Shown here one piece after another: positions 1 to 14,300 of a stretch of DNA of 64,000 nucleotides (positions are counted from its first letter, which is position 1; every line of letters begins with the position of its first letter). The DNA comes from Henckelia pumila. Taxonomy: Eukaryota; Streptophyta; Magnoliopsida; Lamiales; Gesneriaceae. The stretch lies in assembly GCF_033568475.1 (NCBI RefSeq), contig NC_133123.1, positions 6,997,001-7,061,000 on the forward strand, read 5' to 3'. Made by a program: the position numbers and the translations under genes. Under the pieces are notes generated by a model. The model was not told where the DNA came from and ran no database searches. It saw only the letters and a program-made list of their open reading frames with translations.

Positions 1-65
1 TTATTGTCCTGCCACAGAAATGCACTACCCATTTTGATAGGAAATAGGTTTTTTTTAAAAATATT

Positions 66-301
66 TAAAAACGCAGAGAAAGGAGAAAGATTTCTGCTTA
101 TTATTGAAGAATACGTTGATACATCTTTTATAGATTACAGCAGGAAACAATCCCATAAATGAAGGAAACAAAAAGATATTATCCTATCATTCTAAAAGGA
201 TAAAAAATCCTATCAAATATTCTAATTCTATTCTTAATCTATATTTATAAAATATAAACAATTAAGAATCTGTTCTATAAATAATTTAAATATTTTCTTC
301 A
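66..301 (-). repeat. 3' LTR of the Copia element
   Basis: 236 bases, about 97% identical to 4732-4967. It is the downstream LTR because the element reads on the minus strand, and the polypurine tract (pyrimidine-rich on the plus strand) follows it at about 302-310. Confidence 0.93.
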
Positions 302-3300
302 CTCCCCCTCAAACTTGGCTATAGATGTTGATGAGACCAAGTTTGCCGATAAGAAACTCCTGAATTTGTTCAGTTAATCCCTTGGTAAGAAGATCTGCAA
401 GTTGATTAGATGTAGGCACATATTCAATACAAAGGATTCCTTTGTCCACTTTCTCTCTAATAAAGTGTCGATCCACTTCAACATGCTTAGTTCGATCATG
501 GTGAACAGGATTGTGAGCTATGCTGATTGTTGACTTATTATCACAATACAGTTTCATAGGACCTTCAAACTGGATTTGTAACTCTTCCATCACCCTTTTT
601 ATCCAGATTAGTTCACATACCCCATGAGCCATAGCCTTGAATTCTGCTTCGGCACTGCTTCTTGTGACAACCGACTGTTTTTTGCTTCGCCATGCTACTA
701 AGTTCCCCCATATCATCGTACAGTACCCAGAGGTCGACTTTCGATCATTGATGGAGCTAGCCCAATCTGCATCAGTGAAAGCCTTCACACTTCGATCGTT
801 AGTTTTTTCAAAAAATAATCCTCTCCCAGGAGTTTGCTTCAAATATCGCAGAATTCGATATACTGCATCGAGGTGACCTTGACATGGTGAATGCATGTAT
901 TGGCTTACTAAGCTTACTGCAAAAGCAATATCGGGACGAGTGTGTGAGAGATAGATGAGTTTCCCTACTAGGCGCTGATAGCTTCCTTTGTCAACTGGTC
1001 TTCCTTCAAAAAATTTTGCTTTATCTCCTAATTCAATTGGGGTTTTGGCTGGTTTACATCCCAACATACTTGTTTCTTGTAGAAGATCTAAGGTGTATTT
1101 TCTTTGGGACTGAGATACCCTGTTTGCTCCTAGCAATTTCCATTCCCAAGAAATACTTCAGTGCCCCTAGATCTTTGACTTCGAATTCTCTTGCCATCAT
1201 TATCTTGATTTTTTCCATTTTTTCACCATCATTTCCGGTTAGAATGATGTCATCAACATAGACTATCAGAATGGTGATGCTCCCCTTTGTAGAGTGTTTG
1301 AAGAAGAGAGTGTGATCTGATTGACCTTGGACAAATCCATGCCCCTTTATTGCTTTGAAAAATCTGTCAAACCATGCACGAGGAGATCGTTTTAGCCCAT
1401 ATAGTGATTTTTTTAGTTTGCACACAGTTTTCACCCCTGGTTCTTCAAATCCCGGAGGCTGACTCATGTAAACTTCTTCATCGAGCTCCCCATTCAGAAA
1501 TGCATTCTTTATATCAAGCTGCTGCAGATTCCATTCAAGGTTTGCTGCCAACGATAGAAGTATTCTGATTGTATTCAATTTTGCAACAGGAGCGAAAGTC
1601 TCAGTATAATCAATCCCATACGTTTGAGTGAAGCCTTTGGCTACCAAGCGTGCTTTATGTCTTTGAACAGAACCATCTGCGTGATACTTGACTGTGAAGA
1701 CCCATTTGCAGCCCACAACATTTTTCTCGGGAGGTAATTCTACCAAGCTCCAAGTTCTGTTTTGTTTCAAGGCACGCATTTCTTCAAGAACTGCAGCTTT
1801 CCACTCAGGGATAGATAATGTTTCTGTGATAGACCTGGGAATCAATATATTGGAAATTTTCGAGGTAAAAGCACGAAAGGAAGGTGAGAGATTAGAATAT
1901 GACACAAACTTGGAGATAGGATGCTTGGTACACGATCTTACACCTTTTCTGACTGCAATTGGGATGTCAAGATCAAGAACAGTACCTGATTTGTTTGAAG
2001 ACTGAGGATCTACCACCGGTTCCTCTTCATGGCTGTAACTAGGATTCACGATTTCTCTATTTGTTTGAGGTTTGACTCTTCTTGAGTAGACTTTAATTTC
2101 TTGCCGACCCTTTGAAACTCCCCCTGATTCCGAATCCTCATTGTGATTTGGAGTGAAATCATTGCTTGAAGTGGAAGTATCATGGGTTTGGGGATGATCA
2201 CGTGAAGGAATGGCTGTGGGAATGACGGTGGTATCGATAGTAGTATCAAGCAGGGGAATAGTGTCCCAGGAACAACGAGCTTCATCATGATTGTGAGTAT
2301 TCTCCCCCTGAAGTGAAGTTGAGGGAAAATAGGGAGCATTTTCGAAAAAAGTGACATCGCACGAGACATGCTTTTTTGGTGCGAGGAAAATAACAACGAT
2401 AACCCTTTTGAGTTGGAGAGTACCCGAGGAAGACGGTTTTTAAAGCTCCGGGATCAAGTTTACTGCGCTGATGAGCGTGAACATGCACAAACGCTGTGCA
2501 ACCAAATGTACGTAAAGGTAGGTGATGGGATCGGGTAAGATGTGGATATGTATCTTGAAGAAGAGATAGAGGTGTTTTGAAAAACAGTGAGCGACTTGGA
2601 AGGCGGTTTATGAGATAGGCAGCTGTAAGAACGGCATCCCCCCACAAATATTTTGGGACAGTCATGGTAAACATGAGGGAGCGAGCCACTTCTAAGAGAT
2701 GACGGTTCTTTCGTTCAGAAACTCCATTTTGTTGGGGAGTATCCACACATGAACTTTGGTGGATAATTCAGTGTTCCAACAAATAGTTTCCCAAGGTGGA
2801 GTTAAAATATTCTTTTCCATTATCAGTGCGAAGAGTTCGGATATTGGTTTGGAATTGGGTTTGTATCATCTTATGAAAGGCTTTAAATGTTTGGCACATT
2901 TCAGATTTGTCACGAAGTAGATAAACCCATGTAACCCGTGTATGATCATCAATGAAAGTGAGAAACCATTTTTTGTCATGAGACGTGGTGATTTGTGATG
3001 GCCCCCACATGTCACTGTGAATTAAAGTTATTGGAGCAGAAGGAGTATATGGGGTAGGAGAAAAAGAAGAACGAGTATGCTTAGCTAATTGACACACTTC
3101 ACATTGAAAGGAATTAGGAGTTTTATTACCAAACAAAGACGGACACAGACGCTTTAAGTACAAAAAACTAGGATGGCCAAGTTTGTAATGCCATGACATT
3201 ATTTTCCTAATACTAGAATTGGAAAAAGCAGAAGTAACAAGAGACATCGGGGACTGAGGAGTGCCCACTGAAGTATCCTCAAAGTAGTAGAGTCCATCAT

Positions 3301-4731
3301 GAATCCTAGCATTGCCAATCGTCATCCCGAAGGTAGGTCCTGAAAGTGACACAACAGTGGTAGAAATTTAGCAACACAATGATTATCGAGTGTGATTTTG
3401 CTAACAGAGATCAAATTGCATTTCAAGGCAGGGACATGAAAAACAGATTTGAGAATAACCAGTGGAGACAATCTGATATTGCCAATTCCAGCAACAGGAG
3501 TTAGAGACCCATCAACAATTTTTACCGTGGTTTGACGAGAACAAGGAGAATATGAACAAAATAAACGTGAATCACCTGTCATATGATCTGAGGCCCCCGA
3601 ATCAATGATCCATGGGTCTGTAACAGGAAGAAATGAAGACAAAGGAGTTTTACCAGATTGAGTAATTGAGCATGTTCCGATGGTGGAGCTGGACTGAGGA
3701 TATATCGACCCCTGAGTGAGGAGCCGTCAGTACTCCTCGATCTGAGCAATCTGCTCTTTGCTAAATGGGGCAGAAGCGCCCACTGGACTGGTGTTCTCTT
3801 GGCTGGATTGAGTGTGAAATCCTCGGCCATCAGGTTTTTTTCGAGGCTGCCAGTTAGCTGGTTTACCGTGGATGTCCCAGCATTTGTCTTTTGTATGGCC
3901 TGGTTTGTTACAGTGTTCGCACCAAGGACGTCTGCTTGGTCGTGGTCCTTGTGCAGGCTGTTTGTTGGACACTAAGGCTGATGCTTCAGGGGCTGACGGA
4001 GGTGGATAGATATCATCAGTTAGCATCACCTTGCGGCGAACCTCCTCACGTCGAACTTTTGCAAATGCGTCTTCGGGAGAGGGGAAAGGATCACGGGCAA
4101 CAATTCTGCAACGAACATCGTCCAGATTCCGATTAAGACCTGCCAGAAAATCGAACACCTTTCTTTTTCAAGATTATTCCTCAATTTGGTGCTGCATGTA
4201 ACACATGTGGATTGATCATCAAGAAATAGATCCAACTCCTGCCACAAATCTTGAATTTCAGTGAAGTATTGGGTTACAGATTTTGACCCTTGCTTCATTT
4301 CTAGACGTATTTCCGAGATCCGAGTACATGCGACGGGCTGCATCCCAAACATCTTTTGCTGTCTGGAACCATAGACAACGACGACTTATTTGTGGTTCCA
4401 TGGAGTTGACCAGCCACGCTAGCACAATAGAATTTTCAGCAATCCAGGTTTTATATGATGGGTCAGATTGCTTGGGAGAAGGAAGGTCACCAGTGAGATA
4501 ACCCAATTTTCCACGTCCACAGACAACAATCTTTACAGATTGTGCCCATTGTAAGTAGTTCTTCCCGTCGAGCTTGTGTGCAGTAATATGAAGAGATGAA
4601 ATATCGCTCCCGGACAGAGGTGCGATCGGAGCTGCTTTCGAGGGATCAGAAGTATCTGACTTTGTTGAATCCATCGACATGGTGGTAGATGTGAAAAGAA
4701 CGTGAAAAAAAAACTTAGGCTTTTGATACCT

Positions 4732-4967
4732 TAAAAACGCAGAGAAAGAAGAAAGATTTCTGCTTATTATTGAAGAATACGTTGATACATCTTTTATAGA
4801 TTACAGCAGGAAACAATCCCATAAATTAAGAAAACAAAAAGATATTATCCTATCATTCTAAAAGTATAAAAAATCCTATCAAATATTCTAATTCTATTCT
4901 TAATCTATATTTACAAAATATAAACAATTAAGAATCTGTTCTATAAACAATTTAAATATTTTTTTCA
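4732..4967 (-). repeat. 5' LTR of the Copia element
   Basis: 236 bases. On the minus strand it begins TG and is followed inward by a primer-binding site resembling the initiator-Met type used by Copia elements (about 4720-4731). The target duplication ATATT follows at 4968-4972. Confidence 0.93.
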
Positions 4968-5158
4968 ATATTTATGGCAACTATTAGTGGCAATGACTTT
5001 AAGTTTTGCAACTGAGAAATTTCATACTCTAAGCGTAGGCAATTTTGAGATGTATGTTTTTATTATGCATATTTTGGTTCTCTAACTCATGGGCAGTCAA
5101 CAAATATATTCTGCATAATGCATCACTGTTCTTATTTGTTTTTTCCACTGATTTGCAG

Positions 5159-7691
5159 GTGGTCTGGAACAATTCTCAGAACTTCTGCAGCGATTTCCTA
5201 ATAACATTCACATTCTACTTGAAATGGCTAAGGTCTGTAATTTTTGCATTAGAATGTATCTTAATATTTCTAACACAGACAGAGATTTCTGTCTTGTAAT
5301 ATCTCACTATTCATTATATTCATACTTGCTTAATCAGTTACAATTTAAAATGATCCATCAGTTTTCCTTAGATGAACTACAGAATAAGCTTCTACTGCGT
5401 GATTAGATTGTCACATACTTGAAATGCAATGTTTCTTGACAGAAATCTTTGTCAATGTACCAAAATATTGATGGATTCTATGTTCTCTGAGCAACTTATT
5501 TGTCCAGGTTGTGGTTGCCTATATGGATGTATAAATAAGCAGTATATTTGAAGGTCCCTGTGGCACAGCCCGTCGTATTTAAGTGGGAGATGTTGGTTGA
5601 TATGTATGTTTATAAATGCTAAGTTAATTGAATGATTAATGCACTTTCCAAAGATAAGTTATGCCAATCATTAAGTATTCAGTGATATTGTAGAAAGTGA
5701 TTTGAAAAGTGCCCAATTTAAGTTCTTCGTCAGTTTCGTGTAGGCTACCATATAACATATTCAAGCCTTGATGTATTTTTTCTATTGTGTATTGTTGAAA
5801 TGTCTATTTAGGTTAAAGCTGTCGTTGGGAAAAATGATGAAGCCATTTTGGACTTTGAGAAGGTAGGAAGTTCACTTGTATTATTGTAATTTTTTGTTGT
5901 CGACAACATTAAACTTAGAAAATTATCTCCACAGGTTCGGTCAATTGATCCATATTTGGTCACTTACATGGATGAGTATGCAATGCTTCTAAAACTCAAG
6001 TCTGACTATTCCAAGTTAAATAAATTAGTTCATGATCTGCTGAACATCGATCCTACAAGGCCTGAAGTTTTTGTGGCCTTGTCTGTTCTTTGGGAAAAGA
6101 AAGATGAGAGAGGCGCTTTGTCTTATGTGGAGAAGGTTAGGTTTCTTGACTTCTGTTATTCATTTCTGATGCAAATGCTTCTTGATCTGAATTAATTAAC
6201 TAATGCAGAGCATTCGCATCGATGAGAGGCACGTCGCTGGTTATATAATGAAGGTCTGGTTACTTCTAGTGCCAAAGAGCTGATTATGCCTTTTTTCCAC
6301 TTTTTGCCACTAGTTTCTCAAAAGCTCAAGGATATCTAATTACCATCACACATCATTTGATTTGCTACGTTCAGCTTATAATCTGCATGATATCAGGGAA
6401 ATCTTTTCTTGTCAATGAATCGACCAGAAGCAGCAGTAATCGCCTACAGGGGAGCTCAAGAACTGAGGCCTGATCTACGGTCCTATCAAGGTAAGTCTTA
6501 AGAGAATCTGGTGGGCTTGAAGTTTTCAAATCTCTATGGATTGGTTTTTTAATCTGATATGCATTCTATTTCTATGAATTCATTAGACCACGGAGAATGC
6601 ATTTTGTGCCTAAAATCTTCAAATGTATTACAGGGTTAGTTCGTTCTTATTTGGCTCTGTCAAAAATCAAGGAGGCTTTGTATGCAGCTCGAGAAGCAAT
6701 GAAGGCGATGCCCCAGTCAGCAAAGGCTCTAAAATTAGTTGGGGATGTTCACGCTAGCAGCACCAGTGGCAGAGAAAAGGTGAGTGTTTTGAATTCTTTA
6801 TTTTGTTTTACTGTCCCTGGATTTTGAATATTTTACGGTTTGACTAGGGTTCGATCAGTGAGCTTAGTAACTGAACACTCCCTTTTCCTGAAATTGAACT
6901 TGAAAATTATGAAGACCTTCTGTGCTATTAAATTCAGCATTCTTATGTGAATTTTCTTATTTTTTGCTTATTACTTAATTTTGCAGGCAAAGAAGTTTTA
7001 TGAATCGGCTCTCAGACTAGAACCTGGTTTCCTTGGAGCTGCATTGGCATTGGCTGAGCTCCAAGTCCAGGAAGGTCGAAATGGAGATGCTGTCTCCCTC
7101 CTGCAGCGATATTTAAAAGATTGGGCTGATGATTCTTTGCATGCTAAGCTGGCTCAAGTTTTTGCAGCTACAAACATGCTGCAAGAGGCTCTTTCACATT
7201 ATCAGGCAGCATTGAGGTAAATTTTTCGTATTTGTCCTCCCTCGTCCCTACGCCAACTCCCTGCCCAATTTGTGGTGGTGGGGTAGTTCACTACCAGATC
7301 ATTGGGATCAACAAAATATGTGTTATTGATGCTGATAACGTGAAAATAATGTTTGCATCTTATCACCATCTAGGATAAACCCCCTAAGTGATGATGCAAG
7401 AAAGGGACTCGAGCGGTTGGAAAAACAAATGAAGGTTTCTATTGTCTGCCCTTCTATGAAATCTTTACTGCCATAGATACAATTGGACACAAACGGAGAT
7501 ATGAATATTTTGCCTATGTTTGAAATAATTTGCCTGTTTCTCTAGCCGTGTGGTTATGTATTCCAGTTTAACCATCATATCTTTGCACGTTTTTTTTCTT
7601 TTAGGGGGTTGATCCTGATGCCCCTGAAGAAGACGAAGATAACGAGGCTGATGATGCTGAGGTAGATCCAGATGACACTGATCTTTTATAG
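5159..7691 (+). CDS. APC7: APC7, anaphase-promoting complex subunit 7 (3' part)
   Basis: The nine last exons of APC7, a TPR scaffold subunit of the anaphase-promoting complex/cyclosome, the nuclear E3 ligase that targets cyclins and securin. Exons: 5159-5232, 5812-5862, 5935-6135, 6209-6253, 6397-6490, 6634-6779, 6987-7216, 7374-7434, 7605-7691. All introns are GT-AG, and the frame stays open for 328 residues to TAG. The translation is a run of TPR helices (for example RPEVFVALSVLWEKKDERGA, and the AREAMKAMPQSAKALKLVGD stretch) that I recognise as plant APC7, ending in an acidic tail rich in Asp and Glu. Upstream exons lie outside the window; the intron before 5159 holds the Copia element. 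The host frame itself looks intact. Confidence 0.93.
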
Positions 7692-8389
7692 TGACTTGTC
7701 CATTGGCGTAATCGACTTGTCAGCATCTTGTTGTGTTCCTACCCTCAGGCATGGTGTTGTTTTATATCAAACCAGAATGCAACTCCTGTTTTGGTACCAG
7801 TTAATTTTAATTTATCATGTATAGTTTATATATTCTTAAGTTGCTACTCTATATAAAGCTCATCTGAACATGATACTCTTACAAGTAGTCATTAGCTTTA
7901 GGTAGAATATGTGGATGATTTGAGTTATTGAATTGCTCGAGTATAATGGAAATTATATTGATCGAGAATGGAATAAAATTTTGCCAGAGCATCAATAGCC
8001 ACTAACTGCAACTTTTTTGCATCATTTTCTACATTAAATGTTCTTGCAAATCCTATCGATATTTCAAGCCTTATGTATTAAACATCAAAATCTAAAATCA
8101 ACTTTTTTTACATTTATGTAATTACAACATCGTAGCCGTAGTAAAGTGTCCATGAGGCCGGACCAAGATTACATACGGCAGCTGACAGTACAAATGCTGG
8201 CAAGATAAATATGGTTTACAATACAAACACCAGCCATTTTTCAGTTTGTGAGATGTGGCTGGTGGAAGACCTAAATACGTGAAATGGGAGCGAGCATGCT
8301 TTTCTTATTTTTGAGTACTAATTGTGGTGGGGAAATTTTTTTTGAGAAAGGTGAGAGGCTTGGATCAGCAGCAAGCATTCGTATGGACG
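7692..8389. other. Convergent 3' regions of APC7 and the kelch gene
   Basis: No coding signal. About 700 bases hold the 3' UTRs of two genes that face each other, with AT-rich stretches near 7800-8100. No transposon ends were recognised. Confidence 0.6.
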
Positions 8390-11300
8390 CTAAACGTGGA
8401 AAGGTTTTCTAGGAGTTGGTGCTCGAGTCTCCAAGGACTGCAATCTTTGCTTCAGATGGAAAACTTCAACCTGGAAATCGATATGATGAATAAGGTCGAC
8501 AAGTAAGAATGAGTTATTTCAAAAAGAATGTGGAGAACTGCCGAACTGGTAGTCAACTGTCCTGTAAATCTCTGATATAGTGAACACATATTTTCTTATC
8601 CTCATAATTTATTGTCTAATTAGAAGATGAGACAAGTGGTTTGGTTGATTTCAGACAGAGCACAGAAGACTGATGCAAGTTATCAACCCAATCATTTTAG
8701 GAAACGTATTTTTATGATATCATGTTGATTAAGAAGTGAACGGAACCTGTAGTTGGAATGCTCTAGCTCGTTCTCCTGCAAGGACGCCTCTAGTCGAATG
8801 AAGCTCCTACAAAGGACATCAGTGTAATCAGTACCCCAATAAAACTCAAAGGAAAACTTAGATTGAAAAGCTACGCTCTATCTTATACCTTCTGTGTATC
8901 GTCCAAAACAGCTTTAAGGAAAGCTACGTCATGTTCCAGTCTTACGTTGTCAGAGTGGACAATATTAGATAGGCTATTAGCTTCTTCATGGGCCAACTCG
9001 ACACTGTTTAGCTTCTCCTTAAAAAACTCCAACTCCTTCATTATGTCTGTCAATTGTTTCTCCGTTTCCTGCCTACTTTTGAGAGAAGATAACAAATTCT
9101 TTTCTGCTGCCTCACGACCAGCTACTGCAGCTGTCAACTGTCCTTCCAGAATGCCATTCTTCCTTAGAAGGGCAGCTAGTTTTGCTTCATATACTTGATG
9201 GATGTTCGACTGAGCTGCCATTCTTGATTTACCATCACTCTCTGGAAATACAAGACCATCGCTTTCTGACATCAGGCTTCCACTTCCTTGCTTGTCCAGA
9301 GAACTTGAGTTATCAGATTCTGAGGCACAAGTTTCTTCTGCTATTTTATCTCCTCCAATGCTAATCCCAGCTCCTAAATCGACTGGCTTTATGTTTTGCT
9401 CCCTTAACTGAAACAATATCAAGTACACCCCATTAGAATGCATAGGTTTCATGTCTTGGGATTATTTACCAAGTTGAGGTTTCAAAAGACCAACAGAAAC
9501 CCTGAAAGCAGCAATAATAATTCTTTACCCGTAGTTGATTTTTGTCCTCTAAGACATTCATGATTGTCATCTCAGCATTCTCCTCCTGATTATTAAATTG
9601 TTTCCGGAAGGAGGCATTTCCAGGAGCAGAATTTGAGTCGACAAGTAAAGATTCTGACAATGATTTTCTACCAGGCCCATGTTGTTCGGAAGCAGATGCT
9701 AAATGAAGTCCTGAGATAGAATCAAAATGACCACTAAGAGAACCATTGTTCGGCTGAGAGGACAATTCTACAGACGATGCACGATTCTCAGACAGCAATC
9801 CAGCAACTTTACTCAATGTCGATTTTCGAATAATGGATGATTCAATCTTCTCCAAGACAAGTACCTCAACCTGTAAAAAAAAACACGAGAATAAATAATA
9901 AACAAACACCAAAGTCATAAACCAAAAACCACGTCATGCTTGGCTCATCTAGTACCTGGTCTGATGCATCCTTCTTGAAACCACCAAAGGCAACAAGAAA
10001 ATCCCTTTCCCTGTGTTGTACAAGAACTAGGCTAAATCCCTGCATGGGAAAAGTAACAATTCTCAGAACGTAAGGTGAAATATAAATAGCACAGAGAAAG
10101 GCCCAAAAAAAAAAGACAGATACAACAGTGAAAGTTATGCTATTGCTTCATTTAAGTCAACATCTGGAAACATAGAAATGCATGGGTTCACAATATGCAT
10201 ATTAAGATTTCAAGGAATGCACGCCAGGTCTGTAATTTTGAGGAACCCTACCCAACAAGAGTCCAGCTAATCCATTCTTAACTGGTGTTTCATTCAATGT
10301 TTCACAAACTCCCATTCTATAACCTGATTTTTAAGAGTTAAGACAACGGCAAGGCTATGCTAGTAACTACAGCATTAATTACAGTGGTTACATCCATCAA
10401 ATGCCAAGAATCAAGCAACGTGGCAAACAAATATCCATAAAAATATTTTCACCAATTAGTATTAAGAATGAGAGTTATTTGCTAGAGTAAACCAGAAAAA
10501 ACCAAACTAAACCTTGTTGGTAGTGATGGAAGATGAAGGCGTTGCAACAGCAACTGACCATTCAAGCTTAAGAACATCAAATATCAAGGTCTCTGCATCT
10601 GCTGTACAAGGGAAAATAATTGGAAGTCGGCTGAGTAATTAAATAGGATATCAAAATCCATAGCATGTCAAGGTTCAAAAATTCGCTAGGCGCTAGTCGG
10701 GCGCAAGAGCAGCGCTTAGCGCCTAGGTGGGGACTAGGCACCTAGGCAGATTCCACGGTATAACATAATAAATCAGATATTATAACTCCTACACAATAAC
10801 ATCAAATTTAAAATGAGTTAAAAAATACATAACTAATAAAATTCCACAAATTTACTCTTCTTCTTCTTCTCCGTAAATTTCTATGTTTATTATTCTCCAT
10901 ATTTTTCTTCTCTTTTCTTTGGAAAACACGTTGAAAGGGTTTTCGTGGAAAAGTAATAAAATTTTTCTGTCAGCTTTTTACTGGGCTTATGATTTAAAAG
11001 CCCAAAAAAAAAAAGATTCATTTCCGCCTAGGGCCCGTCTAGTCCCGCCTAAGGCCGACTAGCACTTTTTCAGTGCGGTCGGCCAGCGCCTAGCGCCTAG
11101 GCGACCGCCTAGGCCGATTTTTAGAACACTGGCATGTACCGTAAACCAAGGAACTTTCAAACATGGGAAAGTCTTGAGAGACTTGAGACACACAGGCAGC
11201 AGTTGCTAATACTCATGCTTCTCAGAATGTCAAAAAATTGACAGCAAACCCAAAAACAGCCGGCATTTAGTAAAATGATAGCAAAATATTGGTTGTGAGC

Positions 11301-14300
11301 TAGGACATACGTTTTTTCTTGCTACCACCACCAATAATATACCACTTAGTTCCGCAAAGTGCTCCACAACAACCAGCTCTAGGCGATGGATGAAAACTCC
11401 GAGTTTTAACTCTTGACCATACCATCTAAATGAAACAATTCACGAGTTATATCGTTGTGTATGCTCTGGTTTAAATCATATAATCATCATGTAAGAACTC
11501 GGTAAATTGGGATAAACTATTTCCACAAACCGTCTCGAAGTCAAGTGAGTACAAGTCATTTAGAGTACGAGACTTTGACGTTCCACCAAAAACTAACAGT
11601 ATTTTGTCATCATAAAGAGCCGCAACGTGATTCGACCTTGGAGATGGACGTGGTCCACTGCATACAGGAAAAGTTCAGTCAATAACATCTGAACCATTTT
11701 TTTCTATATTTAGGGATAAGGGAAAGCCAATAAATACCGACAGCAGTTTTGCTTACGTGCAATGAAGAGGGAGCCAGGTCAGAGATTTCAGATCAAACAT
11801 ATGCATATCATTGAGTTTCCTTTTTTTAGAATCTTCACCTCCAAACAAAATAAGAACAGAGTTTGCCCTAACAACTGTATGACCACTACGAGCAACCTGC
11901 AATTCATGTAGCTTTAGATATTATTGATTATTCTAGTTTCACCCGCTTACGCTCCATTTGATTCTAGAATTACGTTCCCTCCAATTTTTTCCTTTCAAAT
12001 AAATAATAATAACAGAAGATTTAGATGGAATATCTTAACACATAATATAATGATTAGGGAAAAGGTAGAAAAAGGTATACAAAAATAAGTGCCTAGTTTA
12101 TTTGTTACAAGTATCTCATCATTAAAATCAACAGAAGGAAAACACAATAGCTGAGCATTAGATCGCCGTGCTTCTTCATACCAACAAGGGAGTGTTCGAG
12201 TGATGCTCGACGGACATAAAAAGTTAGAACAGGAGAGATAGCTCATATGCTAACTTATTCAAAAAATAAAATAAAACGATGCATAATGCAAAACTCAGAA
12301 CTTTCTCGATTGAATAATTATTGATAACAGGGGCTTTCACATCCTTATGCCAGATAACCGAAGCTCAAAGTCCTACTGCTAACACATAACTCAGAAACCT
12401 ATTCAGTTTAGAAAAGTATATCTCCACGTACCAAATTCAAAGGCCTTAGTTATGTCAACCTATTAATCACGGAGAAAATCTGACAGTAGTTACTGTAACA
12501 TCTATATTATCAATTAAATCTAAACCCCTTGGTAGTATGTTGGTGAATCCTTTTTTCATAACTCCAAAAATGTCATTTATCCATTCCATTTCATATTATT
12601 TTCTTTTTCCATTCAATTTCATATTTTGTAAATCTATTTTATCCTATCTCTTCTCTCATATCACGTTAATTTTAAAAATTGATAGATTTAATTTCAAATT
12701 TAAAAAAAATAACAATTTCCTTATTATTTTTTACAGATCACACGCATCGCTTGTGTCACGAACGGCTAGCATGAATTATGAATAAATTTACCGGAATGTC
12801 TCCCTTTGCTTCCATAAGTGACCAGCACTCTTCGTCCATGTCAAATGCCCAGACTGCATGGTAAGGGCACAAATCATTGAGAGGACATATTATCATGGAG
12901 GGAGCAGGAGTCAAGAGAGAGTTGCAATCACATAAAGCCTACCAGTGACTCTTTCGGTAGCAGGTTCGGTTTTTCCTCCGACAAGAAGCACTTTTTTTCC
13001 CCAAGGCACCTAGAAAGTGACATGAGACGGCTATCAGGCAGCATGGGCAAGAAATAAGTGGCTCCAGCACATACCCCACACACTAATGAGATGTAGGAGA
13101 TACTGTCATACCAAAGTGTGACCCTTGCATGCCGGAATTTTTAATGGATGGCTAGTTGGTGAATAATAACGCTTTGGTGAAGCCTTAGTCCATGAAAATC
13201 TATCAAAACTGAGTACCTGAACAAATAATGATGAAATAAGAGTGCATTCCATTTCACCATATGACATGCAACATTCTTCCTCGTACAAATCCATATATGA
13301 CACGCAACATTCTTTCACAAACAAATCCATAGTCAATGTCATGGACAAAACAAGAAATATTAGAACCCATCATTTCCTTCAAAAACACTGTACACAATTG
13401 CTTAGTAATGGGTAATTACTAACTCCGTATAGAATAAAAGGACAATGAAACTGTAGAATTTACAAGCAAAAGAAACCATCACACAATTTGTCCAATAACG
13501 GGATAGGGAAGGTGAAGCGCTAATGATGATACCTGGACATCATCCAGCAATCCATTTGAAGATTCACCACCGACAACCACCATGTTGTTCCCAACAACTG
13601 CTGCCGCATGCTGTATAGAAAACATCCAAATTTTCAAATGTTTTATGACTTTCATCTAAGAAAAGAAGCAATAAGGGGCGATTTCTTCAACAGGTGTGAG
13701 TAGGACCAAGTGTATTTTACATTGAAGCGAGCTTCAGGCTTCATTCCACTGACAGAAAGCACCATCCAATCTTCAGAGCTGCCTGAAGCACAGTTATTAA
13801 GCTCAGACCCATCAGATGAAGATTGACGGATGAGCTCATCATAATCATTCGTGTTGTCTGCCATGCTTTCCCCCTGCCATGATAGAATAGTTCAATGAGC
13901 AGGCAAGCCTTTAATAGAACCTCTCGATGAACAAAATTGAATACTGACATTTGAGCTGTTAAGTCTTTTATTGTGCCTTACTGGACTTCTAGTTCCTTGA
14001 GCAGCATCTGAGAGTTGAACTTTTTTTATTCTGAAGGAAACAAAAAAATTATGAAATACTTTACAACAACAAGTTTAGGGTAACCAGTGAAATACTTTAC
14101 AACAACAAGTTTATGAAATACTTTATAACAACAAGTTTCTGAAATATTCACAATGCTGGTTAACCATAACGGGACACGGACACCAAAACCATCTGTACAA
14201 CTGATGAATATGACTTTGACAAGTTTAAATTTTGATGTTAGATCTGAAAGTATAACCAAAAATAATATACCACAATGGTAACCAGTGAAATCATGCACTC

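Larger units (their letters stand above)
66..4967 (-). mobile_element. Ty1/Copia LTR retrotransposon in an APC7 intron
   Basis: Two 236-base direct repeats bracket an interior with Copia order read on the minus strand: gag (about 3730-4680, with a CCHC-type zinc knuckle), protease and integrase (about 2290-3640), then reverse transcriptase and RNase H (about 309-2050, with the YVDD motif and the Copia RNase H end). The flanking target duplication ATATT is at 61-65 and 4968-4972. A purine tract sits beside the left repeat and a Met-tRNA-like primer site beside the right one. The two LTRs differ at about 7 sites (about 3%), which suggests an insertion roughly one to two million years old. The coding part is broken in several places, so this is a fossil copy. 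It lies antisense inside an APC7 intron. Confidence 0.95.

Noticed and set aside
8734-8806. A stop at about 8731 as the kelch C-terminus
   Set aside because: A CAG|GT donor at 8746 joins to 8470, giving the conserved end VEVFHLKQRL...PRKPFHV.
13721-13864. ATG at 13864 as the start of the kelch protein
   Set aside because: Exons 13949-14030 and 15060-15097 extend the frame to MFGFSRRR, match the family N-terminus and fit splice phase.
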